Shown: in pieces, positions 42,698 through 51,061 of the stretch
Layout: each line of letters begins with the position of its first letter
Position numbering within the stretch: position 1 is the first letter of the stretch
Assembly (NCBI GenBank): GCA_900466475.1
Contig: UBMI01000029.1
Location: 32,037-96,036, forward strand
Reading direction: 5' to 3'
DNA: 64,000 nucleotides
Source: Hyphomicrobiales bacterium
GTDB taxonomy: Bacteria > Pseudomonadota > Alphaproteobacteria > Rhizobiales > Rhizobiaceae
Program-made: the position numbers and the translations under genes
Notes under the pieces: generated by a model
What the model was told of the DNA's origin: nothing
The model's input: only the letters and a program-made list of their open reading frames with translations
Database searches by the model: none

Positions 42698-43456
42698 ATG
42701 GAACTCGAAGACAAGGTCATCATCATTTCAGGCGCAAGCAGCGGCATCGGGGCTGCGGCCGCCCGGCTGTTTGCCGCGAAGGGCGCACAGCTCGTGCTCG
42801 GTGCGCGGCGGGCGCAGACCCTCTCGGAGCTCGTTTCCGAGATCATCGAAATGGGCGGCATGGCAACGTCTCTGGCCGGTGACGTGCGCGAGGCAACCTA
42901 TGCGCAGGCGCTCGTCGACCGGGCGCTCGATGCCTATGGCCGGCTCGACGGCGCCTTCAACAATGCCGGCATCGTCGGCGAGATGGGGGCGTTTTCGGAG
43001 ATGAGCGCTGCCAACTGGGAGGCGGTGATGTCCACCAACCTGACCAGCGCCTTCTTCGCGCTGAAGGCGCAGCTGCCCGTGATGAAGGCACAGCGCAGCG
43101 GCTCGATCGTCTTCACCTCGTCCTTCGTCGGATACAGCAATGGCGGCCTGCCCGGCATGGGCGCTTACGCAGCCTCCAAGGCGGGCCTGATCGGCCTCGT
43201 GCAATCGGTCGCCGCCGATTACGCGGCCGACGGCATCAGGATCAACAGCCTGCTTCCCGGCGGAACGATCACGCCGGCAGGTGGAGAGAACAACCCCGAA
43301 TTCCTCGATTATATCTCGGGCCTGCATCCGATGAAGCGGATGGCCGCAGCGAAGGAGATCGCGCAGGCAGCGCTCTTCCTGCTGTCGGACCAGTCGAGCT
43401 TCATGACCGGCAGCCCGATGATCGTCGATGGCGGCATGTCTGTTCGGCTGCTCTAG
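42698..43456 (+). CDS. SDR-family oxidoreductase
   Basis: A 252-aa FabG-like dehydrogenase: SGASSGIG (residues 11-18), NNAGIVGE, VFTSSFVGYSNGG with the catalytic Ser, then YAASK, and a C-terminal PMIVDGGMS. AGGAGG lies eight bases before the ATG at 42698, so the longer upstream frame is not used. Substrate unknown. It is not clearly linked to its neighbours. Confidence 0.85.
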   Translation: MELEDKVIIISGASSGIGAAAARLFAAKGAQLVLGARRAQTLSELVSEIIEMGGMATSLAGDVREATYAQALVDRALDAYGRLDGAFNNAGIVGEMGAFSEMSAANWEAVMSTNLTSAFFALKAQLPVMKAQRSGSIVFTSSFVGYSNGGLPGMGAYAASKAGLIGLVQSVAADYAADGIRINSLLPGGTITPAGGENNPEFLDYISGLHPMKRMAAAKEIAQAALFLLSDQSSFMTGSPMIVDGGMSVRLL

Positions 43457-43596
43457 CCGCACTGGTCTCGGGCGGTGGTCGCGCCGCCCGAGGCGGGGAA
43501 GTTCGCGGCCATTCCAGTAGGTCGCCGGCGCTTCACGCCGCGCTCGATTCCTGACATATTCGCTGCGGGACAGCCAACCGGTGTGGATATTGCCTC

Positions 43597-43923
43597 ATGA
43601 ATTCGCAGACACGTGAAAAAAGCAATTTGCGTGCGCCTACCGGGTCGGTCACGGGGCTCTGCTCCGCATCCGCCACCATGTTTGCGGTCGGAATGGCCTT
43701 TCTGGGTTACTGGGGTGTCTATGAACAGGGGAGCTGGCGTGTCGTCGATTATCTCGTGCTGATCGTCGCCGTCCTCGGATTTGCCGCACTTGGTTGCGTG
43801 CCCTGGATCGTGACCACGCCTGTGGCGGAGGACGAGCCAGACAAGGTCGCCGTCGCCAGGCGAGCGATGGTACTGGGGACGGGGTTGCTCTGGACCGCCG
43901 TCTGCATTGCCGTATTTACCTGA
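43597..43923 (+). CDS. Small membrane protein of unknown function
   Basis: A 108-aa protein with three hydrophobic helices (about 20-42, 52-76, 88-107) and a polar acidic loop (PVAEDEPDK). No family recognised. It starts 140 bases after the SDR and is followed by the zinc-ribbon protein gene. Confidence 0.5.
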   Translation: MNSQTREKSNLRAPTGSVTGLCSASATMFAVGMAFLGYWGVYEQGSWRVVDYLVLIVAVLGFAALGCVPWIVTTPVAEDEPDKVAVARRAMVLGTGLLWTAVCIAVFT

Positions 43924-43974
43924 GTTGCCTTGCGTGATCCTAGCGGCACGGCAGACCGATAAAGGCTCCCCACA

Positions 43975-44292
43975 ATGCAGAATATAGATCCAAGTCGACT
44001 TCATTGTCCTTGGTGCGGAACAGTTCTTACGCGCAGTGACAACGGGAGCCTTGTCTGCTCTGCGAGTGGAATGGAGTTGTCTCGAAATCTCGAAGCTCGA
44101 TTCCGCTCGGCGTACGTTGAGGGGATCAAACCTTCGGCACCCCATCAACTTGACGGGATGGACAAATGGTTCTGTCCTGGTTGTGGCCAGCGTTTGACCA
44201 AAGGTGGTGATGGAGTGGCGAGGTGCCCCAAATGCGAACGAGCGATGGGCGAGTTTGCCTACGAAATCATCGAGTTTAACCCGCATATGTGA
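43975..44292 (+). CDS. Small double zinc-ribbon protein
   Basis: A 105-aa soluble protein with Cys pairs CPWC (residues 11-14) plus a single Cys (VCSASG), and later CPGC and CPKC (residues 67-70, 84-87). The second set forms a complete zinc ribbon; the first has lost one Cys. The AYEIIEFNPHM ending is helical/strand. Function unknown; such proteins often act as adaptors. Confidence 0.55.
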   Translation: MQNIDPSRLHCPWCGTVLTRSDNGSLVCSASGMELSRNLEARFRSAYVEGIKPSAPHQLDGMDKWFCPGCGQRLTKGGDGVARCPKCERAMGEFAYEIIEFNPHM

Positions 44293-44336
44293 TCCTCGGA
44301 CGGTGCGGCGCTCCGCCCGAGACAGGTCGGCAATTG

Positions 44337-45581
44337 TCATGCTCTGGCGGATCTCCGCTCAACGGCGCCAGCGAAGACGACCGCCATGGCGGCAATCATC
44401 AGCCCGCCGGCGAGCAGGAAGGTCAGCTGCATGCCGGCCGAAATCGCTGCCGGTGCAGCATGAATGAAATCCCCGGTGCCGGCGCCATAGGCAAAGACGG
44501 CGCCCATGAGGGATGCGCCCGCCATCAGGCCGATATTGCGTGACAGTCCGAGCAGGCCGGAGGCCATGCCGCGCCGCTCCTTCGGCACATCGGCGAGGGC
44601 GGCGGTATTGTTGGCGGCCTGGAAAAGCTGATAGCCGGGCGTCAGCACGATGATAGCGGCAATATAGCCCGCGACATCCAGGATCTGCGGGAGGATCGCC
44701 AGCAGAAAGGCGCCGGCGGCGAGCAGGGCAAGGCCGATCGAAAGCACGGCGCGCGCGCCCCAGGCATCGACAAGCCGGCCGGAGGGAACACCGCTGACGA
44801 TGGAAATGACGGGGCCGACCGACATGACGAGGCCGACCGAAGCTGCCTTCAGACCGAGTGCCAGGCCGAGATAGAAGGGGCCGACGACCAGCGTCGCCAT
44901 CATCACGGCCGCCACCACGATATTGACGATGAGATTGGGGACCAGGCGCCTTTCCATCACGGCAAACATATTCGCCGGGCGTGCCTTGCCCCTGACCCTG
45001 TCAGCCGGCAGCGCCGCGATCGCCAGGATCAGCGCAAGTGCCGCCAGCGGAACCTGGACCCAGAAGATGCCGCGCCAGCCGGCAAACGGAATCAGTGCGC
45101 CGCCGAGCGAGGGACCGAGCGCCGTGCCAAGGGCGGAAACCGTGCCGAGCAGCCCCATGGCGCGGCCGATGCGGGCTTCGCTTGCGGTCTCGCGCATCAG
45201 CGCCATCGAGATCGTCATCAGGAAGGCCGCACCGACGCCTTGAACCGCGCGGGCCGCCATCAGCAGCGGCAGATCGGGCGCCATTGCCGAAAGCAGCGAA
45301 GCCGCGGCAAAGAGCATGAGGCCCGCAAGCTGCATGCGCTTCAGCCCATAGAGATCGCCGAGCCGGCCGGCGACGACGACCGAAATCGTCAAGGCTGCGA
45401 GATAGCTGACGACGACGCCCTGCACCTCCGCAAAGGGTGCCGAAAAGGCCTTTGCCAGATCGGGCAGGGCGATGTTGGCGATGCTGGTGCCGAGCGAGGC
45501 GAGCAGCATGGAAAGTGAGAGCGCCAGTGTGGCGCCGCGTCTTTCCCTTCGCTCCGATCCATTCATTTCCGTCTGTTCCAT
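44337..45581 (-). CDS. MFS drug-efflux-type transporter
   Basis: A 414-aa major facilitator with about 12 helices. It shows the loop 2-3 motif A-like GRLGDLYGLKRM (residues 73-84), RAVQGVGAAFLM (motif B-like) and GLLGTVSALGTALGPSLGG (motif C), features of proton-driven drug exporters. It is divergent from a MerR regulator, with an operator-type promoter between (45618-45648), so expression is probably induced by the regulator's ligand. GAGGAC precedes the ATG at 45581. Confidence 0.85.
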   Translation of the reverse strand: MEQTEMNGSERRERRGATLALSLSMLLASLGTSIANIALPDLAKAFSAPFAEVQGVVVSYLAALTISVVVAGRLGDLYGLKRMQLAGLMLFAAASLLSAMAPDLPLLMAARAVQGVGAAFLMTISMALMRETASEARIGRAMGLLGTVSALGTALGPSLGGALIPFAGWRGIFWVQVPLAALALILAIAALPADRVRGKARPANMFAVMERRLVPNLIVNIVVAAVMMATLVVGPFYLGLALGLKAASVGLVMSVGPVISIVSGVPSGRLVDAWGARAVLSIGLALLAAGAFLLAILPQILDVAGYIAAIIVLTPGYQLFQAANNTAALADVPKERRGMASGLLGLSRNIGLMAGASLMGAVFAYGAGTGDFIHAAPAAISAGMQLTFLLAGGLMIAAMAVVFAGAVERRSARA

Positions 45582-45617
45582 ATCGATGTCCTCTTGCTTG
45601 AAATGCCGTTCAGGAGC

Positions 45618-45648
45618 AGGCTACGAATTCAAGCCGACTTGAGGTCAA
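45618..45648 (-). promoter_or_regulatory. MerR-type promoter/operator for the MFS gene
   Basis: On the minus strand: TTGACC (-35), a 19-base spacer, TAGCCT (-10). Between them lies the dyad CTCAAG-N4-CTTGAA, close to the SoxR operator (CCTCAAG...CTTGAGG). The over-long 19-base spacer with a central dyad is the mark of promoters activated by MerR regulators. It ends just before the divergent MerR ATG. Confidence 0.65.
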
Positions 45649-45650
45649 GC

Positions 45651-46064
45651 ATGAAATTTCTGGATATCGGAGAAGTCTCCGCACGCAGCGGAATCAAGCC
45701 TTCGGCGCTGCGCTACTACGAGGAGGTCGGGCTCATCACCTCGGTCTTCCGCCATGGGCTGCGCCGTCAGTTTGCGCCTGATGTGCTGTTGCAGCTGAAG
45801 CTGATCGCCATGGGCAAGACGGCCGGATTCTCGCTGGACGAAATATCCGGCATGTTCGGCAGGACCGGCGCTCCGGACCTGCCGCGCGCCGCGCTGCACC
45901 AGAAGGCAGACGAGATCGATCGCCAGATCCGGGAGCTGACCGCGCTTAGCGACACGCTGCGCCACGTCGCCGAATGCTCCGCGCCCTCCCATATGGAATG
46001 CCCGACTTTCCGGCGGCTGGTCGAGGTGGCGGGCAAGCGGGCCCGTAAGGGCAAGGGCAGGTAG
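45651..46064 (+). CDS. MerR-family regulator (SoxR-like size)
   Basis: A 137-aa protein: MerR HTH (FLDIGEVSARSGIKPSALRYYEEVGLI, then GLRRQFAPDVLLQLKLIAMGKTAGFSLDEI) and a C-terminal dimerisation helix (QKADEIDRQIRELTALSDTLRHVAEC). Cys residues near the end (HVAECSAPSHMECPTF) could bind a metal, but the SoxR pattern CxxCxC... is absent, so no iron-sulfur cluster is expected. It likely controls the divergent MFS gene through the operator just upstream. Confidence 0.8.
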   Translation: MKFLDIGEVSARSGIKPSALRYYEEVGLITSVFRHGLRRQFAPDVLLQLKLIAMGKTAGFSLDEISGMFGRTGAPDLPRAALHQKADEIDRQIRELTALSDTLRHVAECSAPSHMECPTFRRLVEVAGKRARKGKGR

Positions 46065-46230
46065 TGCTGGCGTATCCTGTCCTGCTGCGCCAGTATAGTT
46101 CCAAGATTTCGTTCAGGTTCTGGCGAAGAAGTGAAAATATATTCTGCAATATATATTGCACCCTATAAGTGTATCTGGTAATTCTATTTGGCTTCAGCCA
46201 GTTTTTCAAAATCGTTTGGGGGGAATCGAC

Positions 46231-47604
46231 ATGCACAAGGTCATCGATAGCCCATGGGAATTGGGCCAATACGCCAACCAACTGAAAGCCGAAGGCGTCG
46301 AAACCATTATTCGCTACTATAACCACACCAATTCGAACAAGCTGCCGCAGAAGCGGATCGAAAAGGCCGAATACGACAACATTCTCGATGCAGGCCTGTC
46401 CCTGGCCATCGTCTTTCAGCAGCGCGGCGGTGCGGGAGGCAATATTGGCGATCTCGATGCCGAGTCCGGTGCGAGGGACGCAGCCCGTGCCCTCGATCTT
46501 GCCGAGAGCTACGGGCAGCCGCGGAATTCGGCGATCTATTTCTCGGTCGATCACGATTATTACAAGGCGCCGGACCTGGCCTCGATCAGGGCCTATTTCC
46601 AGGCTGTGTCGCAGGCGCTGTTCGGCCGTCATCGTGTCGGGGTCTATGGTTCGGGTGCAGTCGGTGCCGCCGTTCGCCAGGCGGGCTTTGCGGACTTCGT
46701 CTGGCTGGCCGCGGCAACCGGCTGGTCGGGCACGAAGGATATGCTGAAGACCGACCAATGGGCGCTCTACCAGGTGCATCCGCCGCTGGCCTACAAGGGG
46801 GTCGGTTACGACGGCAATATCGTCGGTGGAAAATGGAAGGATTTCGGCCAGTTCCGTGCCAGCGCGGTTTCCGAGGCTCCGATGCTCGGCGCTTCGCCGC
46901 TGCTTGCTGCTGCGGTCGAGATCCATTCCGAACTGGCGGAAGTCAGCGCCACCGGCGGGCTCAACCTGCGCCGCGGGCCGGGCGAGAGTTTCGCAGTGGA
47001 AAAGGTGCTCGCGCTCGGCACGCCGCTGACCATCCTGGAGCGCAACGGCGATTGGGCCAAGGTCGATCTGAACGGCGACGGGGCTGCCGACGGCTACACG
47101 CACGCAACCTTCCTGAAGGTCCTGTCGGGCGGGTTCCCGCTTGCATCCACGGTAGGTGCCACGCCCTACGATAAGGCCAGGGAAGAACTGGCGGAGGGTG
47201 TCGCCGAGGTTCCCGGCAGCGGCAACAACCCGCGCATCGTCATGTATCACAAGACCACCAATCACTGGTCCGGAACCGACGACAGCGTCGCCTGGTGTTC
47301 CTCCTTCGTGAACTACTGCGTCGAACAGGCCGGCATGATCGGCACCGACCGGCAGGATGCGAGAAGCTGGAAGGACTGGGGAGAGGATGCGAGCGACAAT
47401 CCCAGGGAAGGCGACATCGCCGTCTTCGCCCGCGGTCCGGCAGGCGGAACGAACGGCCATGTGGGGTTCTTCGTCGAGGACCTTGGCGCAAAGCTGAAGA
47501 TCCTCGGCGGCAATCAGGGGAACAGGGTCTGCTACCAGAACTATCCCAAGAACGGCGATCTCGGCAGCGAGCACTACAAGCTGCTCGGCATCCGCAGAGG
47601 CTAG
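46231..47604 (+). CDS. DUF1906-SH3-CHAP multidomain cell-wall hydrolase-like protein
   Basis: A 457-aa protein without a signal peptide. Domain 1 (about 1-205) is DUF1906, a glycoside-hydrolase-like TIM barrel (IIRYYNHTNSN, AIYFSVDHDYYKAP, GVYGSGAVGAAVRQAG). Domain 2 (about 232-292) is SH3 (LNLRRGPGESFAVEKVLALG, then WAKVDLNGDGAADGYTH). Domain 3 (about 310-457) is a CHAP/TIGR02594 amidase-like domain with intact Cys and His (VAWCSSFVNYCVEQAG, NGHVGFFVEDLG). It could cut peptidoglycan. The start is ATG 46231 with GGGGGG upstream. Lack of a signal suggests release by lysis or a secretion system. An AT-rich promoter region precedes it (46130-46170). Confidence 0.8.
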   Translation: MHKVIDSPWELGQYANQLKAEGVETIIRYYNHTNSNKLPQKRIEKAEYDNILDAGLSLAIVFQQRGGAGGNIGDLDAESGARDAARALDLAESYGQPRNSAIYFSVDHDYYKAPDLASIRAYFQAVSQALFGRHRVGVYGSGAVGAAVRQAGFADFVWLAAATGWSGTKDMLKTDQWALYQVHPPLAYKGVGYDGNIVGGKWKDFGQFRASAVSEAPMLGASPLLAAAVEIHSELAEVSATGGLNLRRGPGESFAVEKVLALGTPLTILERNGDWAKVDLNGDGAADGYTHATFLKVLSGGFPLASTVGATPYDKAREELAEGVAEVPGSGNNPRIVMYHKTTNHWSGTDDSVAWCSSFVNYCVEQAGMIGTDRQDARSWKDWGEDASDNPREGDIAVFARGPAGGTNGHVGFFVEDLGAKLKILGGNQGNRVCYQNYPKNGDLGSEHYKLLGIRRG

Positions 47605-47665
47605 GGATAAACGGGAGAGACGAGATGCCGGCGCGGCGATGAAAGCGCGCGGAGCAACCGCCGCC

Positions 47666-47998
47666 TTACTCCCGTCGCCGGTTGCTCCGCCGCGTGCCGT
47701 CGTAAAAGCCCGGCGGCTTGTTCTTCACCCAGGCGACGAAGGTCTGGATGGCGGGATGGGCGAGCAGGGCCTCGACGGTTGCATAGGAACGCTCCAGTTC
47801 CGCTTCGGAAAACTGTGCGTGGATCTGGCGATGGCAGATGCGGTGCAGGACCTGCGTCTGCCGTCCGCCGCGGCTCTTGGGCACGAGATGGTGTTCGTCG
47901 CGCTGCTCGGCCGGAACGACCCGGCCGCAGAGCGGGCAGATATCCGGCGCTGGCGCCTCATACCAGGAGGTGACGTCTTGGTTTCTCTTTCGCGGCAT
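47666..47998 (-). CDS. HNH endonuclease family protein
   Basis: A 110-aa small HNH protein: CPLCGR (residues 21-26), the DEHHLVPKSRGG betabetaalpha-metal signature with the catalytic His, and CHRQIHAQFSEAEL with metal-ligand His. The two Cys pairs hold a structural zinc. Such stand-alone HNH proteins are widespread in bacteria; the biological role is unknown. It is convergent with the cell-wall hydrolase gene. Confidence 0.8.
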   Translation of the reverse strand: MPRKRNQDVTSWYEAPAPDICPLCGRVVPAEQRDEHHLVPKSRGGRQTQVLHRICHRQIHAQFSEAELERSYATVEALLAHPAIQTFVAWVKNKPPGFYDGTRRSNRRRE

Positions 47999-48104
47999 GC
48001 GGCAAGATTAACGGCAAGCCGGACCGGCGGGCAACTGCGCATTGGCTCCTGATGGTTCAGGCCGCCCACCACCGTCCTATGGATCAAATCACAGTCCAGG
48101 CCAC

Positions 48105-49097
48105 CTAGAGAGAAATAGCTTGACCCACACCCAGCCGCTTGGCCTCGCGGTAAGCGAGGTCGGCCGCCACCATATCTTCCATGGCGACGCCCATGGCTTT
48201 GTAGATTGTGATCTGCTGATCTGACGTCCGACCTGGTCGCTGTTTCAGCAACATCGCACCAAGATCGGTGCCTGTCTCGGGATCAATATTTGCAAGTTCG
48301 CAGCAGCCCACCGGTGTCGGAGCGAACGAATCTCGCGTCTCAACAAAGAGAGTGCCGCGCGCCATCAAATCGATCGGAAGTTCGCCGCCGGGTGGCGCGA
48401 CGCCAACCGAGGACACGTGCGTTCCTGGTTGAACCCAATCTGCGGATATTGCGGGGACATAGGAGTGCGTCGCCAGGCACACGACATCTGAAGAGCGTAT
48501 CGCGGTCTCAAGGTCCTCGACGGCAGTGATGCCCGAATGACGTGACGCCAGCGCCTGCGCATCAGCAAAATCTTTGGAGAACACGCGAATCTCCAGGAAA
48601 TCGCGAACGAGCGGCAACAGGTGAAGGTGCTGGTTGGCTTGAACGCCCGCGCCCACGACGGTCGCGACCCTGGCATTGCGCCTGGCGAGCTCTCGCACCG
48701 AAAGGACGGCCGAGCCAGACGTGCGTACGGCCGTGATGTAGGTGCCGTCCATAATGCAAACAGGCATTCCTGTTTCCGGGTCGAAGAGATGTATCGTTGC
48801 GAGGTGACTGGGGATACCCTTGGCGATATTGCCTTCGAACACGTTGACCAGTTTTACGGTCAAATGCATTCCCTCCATCCAGGCCGGCATCGCCAACGAA
48901 TAGCCTACATTCGGAATATCGAGTTGTGGCCGCGCTGGATTGACGACGCGACCATCGGAGAGCGCTTTGAACCCTTCGGCTAGCGCGTCGAGCAGCTTGC
49001 GCAGGTCGATGCATGTTTTGACCTCCGCTTCGCTCAGGGAGAGAATCTTGATCTCACCTTTTGTGTGAGTGTTTAAGGCAGGTTGGGCTCTGTGCAT
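48105..49097 (-). CDS. Ornithine cyclodeaminase/mu-crystallin family protein
   Basis: A 330-aa NAD(P)-dependent enzyme of the OCD/alanine dehydrogenase group: substrate part with GYSLAMPAWMEGM, MDGTYITAVRTSGSAVLSVRELARRNARV, and the Rossmann motif VVGAGVQANQHLHLLPLV; then DVVCLATHSYVPAIS and HVSSVGVAPPGGELP. Its reaction may be cyclisation or reversible reduction of an amino acid or imine. It is divergent from an Lrp/AsnC regulator, the usual arrangement for amino-acid-responsive control. The start ATG 49097 was chosen over long upstream frames that overlap the regulator. Confidence 0.8.
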   Translation of the reverse strand: MHRAQPALNTHTKGEIKILSLSEAEVKTCIDLRKLLDALAEGFKALSDGRVVNPARPQLDIPNVGYSLAMPAWMEGMHLTVKLVNVFEGNIAKGIPSHLATIHLFDPETGMPVCIMDGTYITAVRTSGSAVLSVRELARRNARVATVVGAGVQANQHLHLLPLVRDFLEIRVFSKDFADAQALASRHSGITAVEDLETAIRSSDVVCLATHSYVPAISADWVQPGTHVSSVGVAPPGGELPIDLMARGTLFVETRDSFAPTPVGCCELANIDPETGTDLGAMLLKQRPGRTSDQQITIYKAMGVAMEDMVAADLAYREAKRLGVGQAISL

Positions 49098-49163
49098 GGT
49101 GCTGCTTGCCTTCGATTGGTTGGTTTGAGTTATTTTCCAACCGTATTGCGGCAAACGGCGCGA

Positions 49164-49181
49164 CGAAATATAATGATTTCG
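49164..49181. promoter_or_regulatory. Possible Lrp-type operator between OCD and Lrp genes
   Basis: CGAAAT-ATAATG-ATTTCG is a perfect 6-bp inverted repeat with an AT-rich centre in the 136-base divergent region, which is itself AT-rich. This fits an Lrp/AsnC binding site. Confidence 0.4.
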
Positions 49182-49233
49182 ACTTATCTGCGTGATTATC
49201 GCGTGTTTTAATCCGGAAAAGTGAGAATCATAA

Positions 49234-49695
49234 ATGAGCGACTTGGACCGTGTCGATCGCATGCTGCTCGGGCTGTTGCAAGAAGATGGCCGCCGGACTG
49301 TTCTTGACCTCGCCGAGCGCGTTGGATTGTCACCCACTGGCGCATCGCAGCGCATCAAGCGGCTTTTCAGTGAAGGCTTCATCCGCGCGGTGCGGGCTGT
49401 GCTCGAGCCTTCAAAGATTGGACGCGGTACGCTCGTTTTTATCCAGGTAAGGCTCGACCACACCGCGCCGCACGTCTTCGACCGGTTTGCAGAAGCTGTT
49501 GCGAAGGCGCCCGAAATCATCGAATGTCATATGGTGATCGGTGGTTTCGACTACCTGGTCAAAGCACGAATAGCTGACATGGCGACGTTTCAGGAATTCC
49601 TGCAGCGGGTCATTCTGCCGCTTCCCGGCGTCAGGGAAACGCACAGTTACGCATCCATCGGTGATGTGAAGCCTGACGCATTGCTACCGCTTTGA
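49234..49695 (+). CDS. Lrp/AsnC-family transcriptional regulator
   Basis: A 153-aa protein: N-terminal HTH (VDRMLLGLLQEDGRRTVLDLAERVGLSPTGASQRIKRLF) and a RAM ligand-binding domain (residues 70-150, VIGGFDYLVKARIADMATFQEFLQ, ending VRETHSYASIGDVK). Such proteins sense amino acids as octamers. Probable regulator of the divergent OCD-family gene. The standard length supports a complete gene. Confidence 0.9.
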   Translation: MSDLDRVDRMLLGLLQEDGRRTVLDLAERVGLSPTGASQRIKRLFSEGFIRAVRAVLEPSKIGRGTLVFIQVRLDHTAPHVFDRFAEAVAKAPEIIECHMVIGGFDYLVKARIADMATFQEFLQRVILPLPGVRETHSYASIGDVKPDALLPL

Positions 49696-49789
49696 CGCCT
49701 CCGATTTTCTGGACCGGTTGAGCCTGATGTCCCGCGCGCGCTCCGAATCCTCGACGTTTCGAGAGGAACGAGGCGGTGCCCCGGTATAG

Positions 49790-49812
49790 CCCCTCCCACC
49801 TGTGGGGAGGGG
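49790..49812. terminator. GC-rich hairpin between convergent genes
   Basis: CCCCTCCCACCTGTGGGGAGGGG forms a strong stem near the end of the GH172 gene (stop 49838). It has the short inner hairpin of RIME-type elements and may stop transcription of both genes. Confidence 0.4.
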
Positions 49813-49837
49813 TTGGGGAGGGGGCTTTCTCCTCGCT

Positions 49838-51043
49838 CTACATGCCGCCCTTCTTCGCTGCCGCCGCTGCCGCATTCCAGTTCTGATAAGGCCGCCGAAA
49901 CGTCGGAACGCGCTCTTCCATCGCGGGCAGTGCCTCGAACGGCTTGTGGGGTTCGGCCTGGTACCAGAAGGCGACGGAGGAGATGTCGTCGGAGCGCCGG
50001 TTGGCGTGGCCGTGTTCGATCGTCACGCGGATGCGCTTCTGGAAGATCGCGGGGTCTTCGAGGTGCCAGCGGTAGAGCGTCACCGGCTCGGTCCAGTTCG
50101 GGCCGCCAGCAGAGATGATGCCGTGATAGGGGCCGCTATAATCCTGCGTCGGGCACCAGGCGGTGTTGAAATAATCTTCCGTGCCGGTGCCGTGCAGGGT
50201 CGGCGGCCAGGCGTCGTTGGCCCCTAGGCTGCTTTCGCCGCGCGGCTCGATGAGAGCTGCTTTCGGGCCGATGCGCGGATCGGGTTTTCGCACCGTATCC
50301 GGCACTGAGAGCCCTGGCTCGCCATCGATGAAGATCATGTCGTCGCCTTCGCCGTACCAGTCCCAGACATCGGAGCGGCGGCGTGAATAGACGGAAAAGA
50401 GCACGCCGACATAGTGGCCGTGGCCTTCGGCCTCCAGGATCGTGTAGTTCTCTTTGCCGTCGGTTGTCTCGCCGCCGAACAGGAACTGTTCGTTGGTGAG
50501 GCCCGCCTCGCTCTCGCCCTTTGGGCGGGCCTGTCGATACTGTGCGTGGAAGCGGCCGAGCCCATCTTCCAGCCGGTCATGCAGCTCGAGATCGACATAG
50601 TAGTAGAAGAGCAGGTCGTGTTCGGCTTCATTGGTGATAGTGAAGCGCATGTGGCTGCCAAAGGGCATCGGGAAATAGCAGTTGAAGGCCTTGCCGTCCT
50701 CGGGGCTCGCCTGCATCGGCAGGCTGGCGTAATTGCCTGTCTGCGCGTGCCCCATGCCGAAGAAATCGCCGATCGGCGCTTCGATGCTGGGGCTGTCCTC
50801 GCCATCCCAATAGGCGCGCAGCACGATCTTGCGCAGGAAGCTCTCGCTCTCGCAGGCAAGTGTCGCCCAGATGTGGGTGACGATGCCGGCGCCTGCATGT
50901 TCGGCGATCACGACCGTCTTGCCGGGCTCGATATGCAGCCTGTCGTCATTGCCGCCGGTGCGGTCGTAGCTGGAGAAGCGGCGCGTCTTCGCCTTTCTCA
51001 GTGTCGCAAGCCCGCGCAGCGGCGAAATGCCAGCCTGGGTCAT
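49838..51043 (-). CDS. GH172 (DUF2961) glycoside hydrolase
   Basis: A 401-aa cytoplasmic protein of the DUF2961 family, now GH172, whose known members act on difructose anhydrides and alpha-fructo- or arabinofuranosides and form trimers/hexamers. Visible landmarks are SSYDRTGGNDD at the N-terminus, VTHIWATLACE, EAPIGDFFGMGHAQ, TGTEDYFNTAW and GPYHGIIS; these fit the conserved double jelly-roll core with its catalytic Glu residues. It is the last gene of the LacI/ABC operon, so the imported sugar or glycoside is probably processed inside the cell. GAGGAG precedes the ATG. Confidence 0.85.
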   Translation of the reverse strand: MTQAGISPLRGLATLRKAKTRRFSSYDRTGGNDDRLHIEPGKTVVIAEHAGAGIVTHIWATLACESESFLRKIVLRAYWDGEDSPSIEAPIGDFFGMGHAQTGNYASLPMQASPEDGKAFNCYFPMPFGSHMRFTITNEAEHDLLFYYYVDLELHDRLEDGLGRFHAQYRQARPKGESEAGLTNEQFLFGGETTDGKENYTILEAEGHGHYVGVLFSVYSRRRSDVWDWYGEGDDMIFIDGEPGLSVPDTVRKPDPRIGPKAALIEPRGESSLGANDAWPPTLHGTGTEDYFNTAWCPTQDYSGPYHGIISAGGPNWTEPVTLYRWHLEDPAIFQKRIRVTIEHGHANRRSDDISSVAFWYQAEPHKPFEALPAMEERVPTFRRPYQNWNAAAAAAKKGGM

Positions 51044-51061
51044 TCAAATCTCCTCTCGATG

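Noticed and set aside
45946..47574. 542-codon minus-strand frame opposite the DUF1906 protein
   Set aside because: No recognisable domain; the plus-strand gene has DUF1906, SH3 and CHAP signatures.
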